Positions 59,850 to 64,000 of a DNA stretch of 64,000 bases are shown one piece after another. The notes beneath the pieces were generated by a model that searched no databases, had not been told where the DNA came from, and worked only from the letters and a program-made list of their open reading frames with translations. Positions within the stretch are counted from its first letter, which is position 1. Every line of letters starts with the position of its first letter. The DNA is from CAVRXQ01 sp963725215 (lineage in GTDB: Bacteria > Actinomycetota > Acidimicrobiia > Acidimicrobiales > Bog-793). Both the position numbers and the translations under genes were made by a program. The stretch covers positions 310,001 to 374,000 of the forward strand of contig CAVRXQ010000002.1 in assembly GCA_963725215.1 (NCBI GenBank), read 5' to 3'.

Positions 59850-60423
59850 TCGCTCCGAAAGGTTCGACCCGCTTCAGCCAATCGTGCGAAGGTCTCGGAG
59901 CTCGCGCCGTTATACGTGACGAGGTACGAAAGAGCGCGTCCCTGGCGCAGCTCGACAGGCTCGTCGGAACCACGTCCGAACACGGTGGTCGCGTCGGTAC
60001 AGACGGTGAGTTCATAGCCGAGCCTGAACGCGTCGTAGCTCGTGTGTCGGATGCAGCAATCCGTGTGCTGCCCAACGAAGATCAGCCGACCCACGTCGTT
60101 TCATCGGAGCAGCGCATCGAACACCGTTTCCGTGAAGGCCGAGTAGAAGCGCTTTTCGACGACAAGATCCTCCTCCCAAGGTCGGAGGTCATCGATGACC
60201 GCGGCGCCCGACGTCCCTTCATCGCATGAGGTGGGAAGACGCGCAACTCTACGTCGGAAGGCAGATGGGCGTCATTCGTGTAGACGACGAGCCGACCCTC
60301 ACTCAAGCGCGCGGAGTTCGCGATGGTGGCGATCGGTTCGATGATCTCCTTCGCGGGGGGATTCGCGAGGGTGCCCTCGACGAAATCGTTCAGCATGTCG
60401 ACGATGACGAGGGCTGTGCACAT
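59850..60423 (-). pseudogene. Isochorismatase/nicotinamidase-family protein, broken
   Basis: The ATG at 60421-60423 opens MCTALVIVDMLNDFVEGTLANPPAK, the family start, and continues VVYTNDAHLPSDVELRVF. After PHAMK the frame shifts by one base (near 60213-60222): the neighbouring frame reads TSGAAVIDDLRPWEEDLVVEKR then FYSAFTETVFDALLR. There an in-frame TGA (60101-60103) interrupts it, after which LIFVGQHTDCCIRHTSYDAF with the catalytic Cys continues. One frameshift plus one stop make a complete product impossible. The 3-prime end is approximate. Confidence 0.75.
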
Positions 60424-60931
60424 CAGCCAACCCCTCCCCCCGTTCCCTCGATGTTCCGGAGGACAGGGAATTCTCCGTCCGCGAGCCGCGGCGGCATCTC
60501 GTGTCCCGCTTACACATTTGCCCCACCTCGCTCGAAACTGCCCGAGGGCACCCGAAGGCAAGTTTCGGTCGTCGGCATCGCGGCGCGCAGATCCCCGCTC
60601 CGGCGATCCCCCTCGGACACCGGCGGCGGGACAAGGCGTGCGCGCGTGAGTTGAATGTCCGTATCGCCTTGGGGCGACGAGAGAAGTCGGCTGCTCGAAC
60701 TGGGGTCGATGGGCCCTGGAGTCTGCCGGCCGGACAACAAGGATGTTCGTCGTGGCCCGTCCATGGGATGTTGAATCCGGAGACCGGTGCGGTGCGCCTG
60801 ACATCTGGCTCGCGCTCAAGGACTCGAGACGACCGGCGCCCAGCTCCTCGATCGCGTCCCCGCACAGCCGGAGGGGACGTCTGCCAGTCACGCGTTGTCG
60901 GCCAGCCATTTGGTCGACATCTTTTTCTTGA
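60424..60931. other. Gene-poor stretch
   Basis: About 510 bases with only featureless open frames. It includes the promoter region of the isochorismatase relic and of the membrane protein at 60932. Confidence 0.35.
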
Positions 60932-61771
60932 ATGACGATGCGAACAAACCCACGGAGGGATCGTCATTCAATCGAGCGCTACCACCGAGCGCTCGACGTC
61001 CTCGCGGAGATGACCGAACAGCGCGCCGATTCAGATCATGCTCGAAGCTCGGAGCACGACCCTCGGGTGCAACCGGCACAGCAAGGCGCCGCGGGCGTAC
61101 CTGCGGGACCTAAACGATCAGAGGAACTCGGCCCGCTGAAGTCGAGTGACGACAGTTCGGGCAATGAACGTCCACCGCGCTTTGTTGACGACGCCCTTTC
61201 CAGTGGGACGGTGGAACCTCTCGCGCCACCCTCGATCCCGTCGATGCCGGAACACTCAAGGACGGCGCTCACCTCTGACCCGTCCCGACGACGGCGCATC
61301 GCCCTCGCCGCCTTCGGCGTCGCGCTCTGCGGAACCTTGATCGGCGTCGCCGTTTCCACCTCATCGTCGAGCCCGGCCCGGCATGCGAACCAAAGAGCAC
61401 CGTTTCGCGTGACGAACGGCGCTTCGCGATCGCACTCGACGACTGGGAACAAGAAGGCGATCTCGACGGCTGCGCCGACGACGTCGACTTCGACCACAGC
61501 GCCGTTGAGCACTTCGAAGGCGCCCGCGCGGCTGCGGTCGATCTCTCCGGGCACCGCTTCGCCGGGACAGACGGTGACGCTCACGGGAGACGGTTTCGAG
61601 AGCTCGAATGGCCTCATCGTCGCGATGTTTGGTTCCGAACCTGTGCCCACGAATTGTCCGACCGAATCGCGCTGCGTCGCGAGGGTTCCCGTCGGCACGC
61701 AACGCGACGTCGTCGTGCGAGTGCGGACGGAGTCTGGCCTGTCCAACGGTATTTCGTTCCACTACGGGTGA
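60932..61771 (+). CDS. Membrane-anchored protein with extracellular IPT/TIG domain
   Basis: A 279-residue protein of type II layout. A cytosolic, polar N-terminal part (1-118), a basic stop-transfer sequence (DPSRRRR) and a transmembrane helix (122-142) come first. Then a Ser/Thr-rich linker and an IPT/TIG-like domain (about 200-279: LRSISPGTASPGQTVTLTGDGF, then VVVRVRTESGLSNGISFHYG). One Cys pair (CPTESRC) could form a disulfide. The IPT domain suggests surface binding; function unknown. ATGs at 60932 and 60938 are both possible. Confidence 0.7.
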   Translation: MTMRTNPRRDRHSIERYHRALDVLAEMTEQRADSDHARSSEHDPRVQPAQQGAAGVPAGPKRSEELGPLKSSDDSSGNERPPRFVDDALSSGTVEPLAPPSIPSMPEHSRTALTSDPSRRRRIALAAFGVALCGTLIGVAVSTSSSSPARHANQRAPFRVTNGASRSHSTTGNKKAISTAAPTTSTSTTAPLSTSKAPARLRSISPGTASPGQTVTLTGDGFESSNGLIVAMFGSEPVPTNCPTESRCVARVPVGTQRDVVVRVRTESGLSNGISFHYG

Positions 61772-62328
61772 TCCGGATGCGCCGAGCACCAGTTGGGATT
61801 TTCTCTTGATCACCGACATCGTGGTCCGAACGCTCGTCGCGCGTATTTCGATTTGTGTCACCGATCTGTGCCTACCAGTCGCGTAACCGGCGTTTAGATG
61901 CTTTCGCTTACTCAGTCAGGCTCAAAGCTCGAATGAGCTACCCGCTGGCGCCTGGTTGCTTTCGATTCGTCACCTCGTCGCAAGCCCCAGCAGCCTGCTC
62001 ACCTACCAGCCAGCGGATCGTAATTGGGCTTTCCAGGGAATCGAGACGGGTATGTTCGTTGTGTTGGCCGCTGGCCTCGTCGCGTTGACTTTCGGGATTG
62101 TCGTGACCCGCGACCCGTGAGCGGCGGGCGCGCCGCCCGAGGTGACGCGCCATAACGACGCGCAACGGACGATGGTGAAGCGGCTGCGGCGGCGTACGCG
62201 ATATCAGCCCTCTAAATGAACATGCGCAGTTTGCTCGCCCCTCACGGCGTCATCTTCGAGTGAATTCTCGTGAGAATCAGGACTTCCGGGACTGGTCAAA
62301 ACGGCTCGGCCGGCCCTCGAATAGAGAC
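61772..62328. other. Intergenic region with a small ORF
   Basis: About 555 bases. Apart from the short ORF at 62052-62120 nothing is recognised. The promoter of the SQR gene cluster must lie here. Confidence 0.35.
62052..62120 (+). CDS. 22-residue hydrophobic peptide (candidate)
   Basis: ATG at 62052, TGA at 62118-62120. The product (MFVVLAAGLVALTFGIVV then TRDP) is one hydrophobic helix with a charged end, the usual form of single-span small membrane proteins. No strong Shine-Dalgarno is visible. It lies about 210 bases upstream of the SQR gene. Support is by composition only. Confidence 0.3.
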   Translation: MFVVLAAGLVALTFGIVVTRDP

Positions 62329-63588
62329 ATGACACATCGCGTGGTAGTTCTCGGCGGGGGTACCGGGGGAACACTGACCGCCAATCGGCTCCGGAAGATC
62401 TATCCGCTCTCAGAGATGGAGATCACGGTCGTTGACCAAGACGACCGACACGTCTACCAACCCGGCTTGCTGTTCGTCCCGTTTGGGCTGACGCATCCAG
62501 AAGACATCGTCAGGCCCCGGGCGCGTCAGTTGCACGACGGCATCGAGTTCAAAGAGTGCGCCATTGACCACGTCGACATCGAGTCTGAAAAGGTGTCGTT
62601 AGCCGATGGATCCGTCCTCGGCTACGACGTCCTCGTCGTCGCGACCGGTGCTGTCCTCGCACCAGAAGAGACCGAAGGGCTTACCGGTCCGGGCTGGATG
62701 GACAAGGTGTTCACCTTCTACACGCCGCAGGGTGCCGGCGCGTTGGAGGCGGCGCTCGCCACCTTCGACGGCGGTCGGCTCGTCGTGAACATGGTCGACA
62801 TGCCGATCAAGTGCCCGGTGGCGCCGCTCGAATTCTGCTTCCTCGCCGATTGGTACTTCTCCGAACGGGGCATCCGCGACCGCGTCGAGCTGACCTACGT
62901 GACGCCGCTTGACGGCGCATTTACCAAGCCCGTCTGCAGCTCACAGTTGGGCTGGATGCTCGAGGACAAAGGAGTCGAACTCTTGACCGAGTTCAACACG
63001 GGACAAGTCGACGGCGAAGCCGGCAAGCTCGTTTCGTACGACGGCCGCGAGGTGGGTTTCGACCTCGCCGTCGTCGTTCCCTTGCACGGCGGGGCGCCCT
63101 ACGTCGGTCGGTCGCCGGGGCTCGGAGACGAGCTCAACTTCGTGCCAACCGACGAGCACACGTTGCAGTCGAAGGCGGCGCCCAACATCTTTGTGATCGG
63201 CGACGCGGCGAACGTCCCCGCTTCGAAGGCCGGATCGGTCACGCACTTCGAGGGCGAGACCGTCGTCGCGAACATCAAGCGCCACCTCGACGGCAACGCC
63301 TTGGAACCAGGGTTCGACGGACACGCCAACTGCTTCATCGAAAGCGGCTTCCACAAGGCGCTGCTGATCGACTTCAACTACGACACCGAGCCCTTGGCCG
63401 GTCACTTTCCGACCAAAGTCGGCCTGCCGCTGTTGAAAGAGTCACGGCTCAACCACCTCGGAAAGCTCATGTTCCAGTGGTTCTACTGGCACAGCCTGCT
63501 TCCAGGCCGCGACATCCCCGGCGTCGACTCGACAATGCCGATTGCCGGAAAGACACCCGGCGCGACAGCCAACATGAGGAAGGAGTAA
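62329..63588 (+). CDS. Sulfide:quinone-oxidoreductase-like flavoprotein
   Basis: A 419-residue FAD/NAD-linked reductase-fold protein. It has the FAD motif VVVLGGGTGGTLTANRL (5-21), the VYQPGLLFVPFG segment, VLVVATGAVLAPEE, a second GD motif (FVIGDAANVPASKAGSVTHFEG) and cysteines in IKCPVAPLEFCFLADWYF and KPVCSSQLGW. Cys in the CPVAP motif and the VCSSQ motif are in the positions of redox cysteines of SQR. It probably oxidises sulfide or persulfide and reduces quinone. DsrC- and DsrE-like genes follow at once, supporting a sulfur role. The ATG at 62329 begins the conserved part. Confidence 0.85.
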   Translation: MTHRVVVLGGGTGGTLTANRLRKIYPLSEMEITVVDQDDRHVYQPGLLFVPFGLTHPEDIVRPRARQLHDGIEFKECAIDHVDIESEKVSLADGSVLGYDVLVVATGAVLAPEETEGLTGPGWMDKVFTFYTPQGAGALEAALATFDGGRLVVNMVDMPIKCPVAPLEFCFLADWYFSERGIRDRVELTYVTPLDGAFTKPVCSSQLGWMLEDKGVELLTEFNTGQVDGEAGKLVSYDGREVGFDLAVVVPLHGGAPYVGRSPGLGDELNFVPTDEHTLQSKAAPNIFVIGDAANVPASKAGSVTHFEGETVVANIKRHLDGNALEPGFDGHANCFIESGFHKALLIDFNYDTEPLAGHFPTKVGLPLLKESRLNHLGKLMFQWFYWHSLLPGRDIPGVDSTMPIAGKTPGATANMRKE

Positions 63589-63591
63589 CCG

Positions 63592-63909
63592 ATGTCGACA
63601 ACGACACTTGCTGCCACAGACGTGGAGCTGAACGATGAAGGGTTCTTCATCCATCCCGAACAGTGGACCGAGGACATGGTCCCCGAACTCGCGCGGCGTG
63701 AAGGCATCGACCCCGTCACCGACGCCCATTGGAAGATCATCCGTTTCATGCGGGCCGAATATCTCGATAAGGGCACCGGCCCGACGGTGAGGGTCCTCGG
63801 CAAGACCTCGGGTGTGTCGATCAAAGAGCTCTACCAACTGTTCCCGAAGGGGCCGGCCAAGATCGCAGCCAAGGTCGCCGGAATCCCGAAGCCACGCGGC
63901 TGCATCTGA
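63592..63909 (+). CDS. DsrC/TusE-family sulfur carrier (one conserved cysteine)
   Basis: A 105-residue DsrC-like protein: NDEGFFIHPEQWTEDMVPELARRE, AHWKIIRFMRAEYLDKGTGPTVRVL, and the C-terminal arm LFPKGPAKIAAKVAGIPKPRGCI. The penultimate Cys (CysA) is present. The second cysteine of true DsrC, ten residues earlier, is Ala here. TusE-type proteins carry just CysA, so it should carry sulfur as a persulfide but not make the DsrC trisulfide. It starts three bases after the SQR-like gene, so they are coexpressed. Confidence 0.9.
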   Translation: MSTTTLAATDVELNDEGFFIHPEQWTEDMVPELARREGIDPVTDAHWKIIRFMRAEYLDKGTGPTVRVLGKTSGVSIKELYQLFPKGPAKIAAKVAGIPKPRGCI

Positions 63910-63923
63910 GGAAGGAGCAACAC

Positions 63924-64000
63924 ATGACTGAGCCCATTGAGAAGGTTTCGATCATCATCTCCAAAGGCTCTCTTGAGGGCGTGTACCCCGGACTGATCAT
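63924..64000 (+). CDS. DsrE-family protein (partial, N-terminal)
   Basis: Only 25 codons before the right edge. The opening PIEKVSIIISKGSLEGVYPGLI has the strand-SKG-xLE-xVYP pattern of DsrE2/DsrE-like peroxiredoxin-fold proteins. GAAGGAGC lies before the ATG at 63924. It is the third gene of a sulfur unit (SQR, DsrC/TusE, DsrE), which likely continues past the window. Confidence 0.65.
   Translation, partial: MTEPIEKVSIIISKGSLEGVYPGLI

Overview
The window is GC-rich (roughly 62-65% by eye), densely coded bacterial DNA. An actinobacterium is the best guess, possibly Acidimicrobiia-like. The guess rests on high GC, many GTG/TTG starts, a two-Cys lipoprotein family with YA(Q/E)CMR motifs, DrrAB-type ABC pairs, several universal stress proteins (USPs), and large secreted proteins built from C-x-S-x-G-N-C repeats. 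I could not test this taxonomically. I see no rRNA, tRNA, CRISPR array, prophage or replication origin.

Layout. 1-4.3 kb: ETF alpha (cut by the edge), ETF beta and a GcvT-fused dimethylglycine/sarcosine-type dehydrogenase, preceded by a CADD-like di-iron protein. 4.9-8 kb: HicA-like and DksA/TraR-like small proteins, an ABC-F ATPase and an acetyltransferase remnant. 8-19.3 kb: three large secreted proteins (one with 8x54-aa repeats, one with 7x56-aa repeats), interrupted by a CstR/CsoR-type regulator divergent from thioredoxin, DUF302 and PIG-L deacetylase genes, and by a cell-wall amidase. 19.6-21.4 kb: a decaying patch with an altered acetyltransferase, a lipoprotein gene killed by an amber codon and an IS3 fragment. 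21.6-29.1 kb: CapA-like protein, hydrolase, USP, HAD-GH65 trehalose/maltose-type phosphorylase, tandem USP and a PPOX flavoprotein. 30-35 kb: Pit phosphate transporter with its PhoU-like partner, broken YceI, RtcB RNA ligase with archease. 35-39.6 kb: HhH-GPD protein, ABC exporter, site-2 protease with CBS domains. 40-43.7 kb: broken USP, DsrE protein, lectin-fused polysaccharide deacetylase, two coupled small ORFs. 44.4-51.2 kb: DHA2-type MFS pump, DrrAB-type exporter, CBS-BON protein, L,D-transpeptidase, USP. 51.3-59.2 kb: a complete V/A-type ATPase operon. 59.5-64 kb: STAS-like protein, broken isochorismatase, membrane-anchored IPT/TIG protein, and a sulfur cluster (SQR-like flavoprotein, DsrC/TusE-like, DsrE-like) running off the right edge.

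Themes. (1) Electron and folate chemistry: the dehydrogenase uses ETF as acceptor and tetrahydrofolate for the released one-carbon unit, and its upstream neighbour resembles the CADD p-aminobenzoate synthase, so the locus may couple folate supply to N-methyl oxidation. (2) Sulfur: a persulfide-sensor-like regulator with thioredoxin, a DsrE protein, and SQR/DsrC/DsrE at the right edge point to sulfide or persulfide handling. (3) Envelope: secreted repeat proteins, amidase, L,D-transpeptidase, deacetylase and several exporters. (4) Gene decay: at least seven broken genes lie in 64 kb, several broken by single-base changes, so either the genome is eroding here or the assembly carries indel errors.
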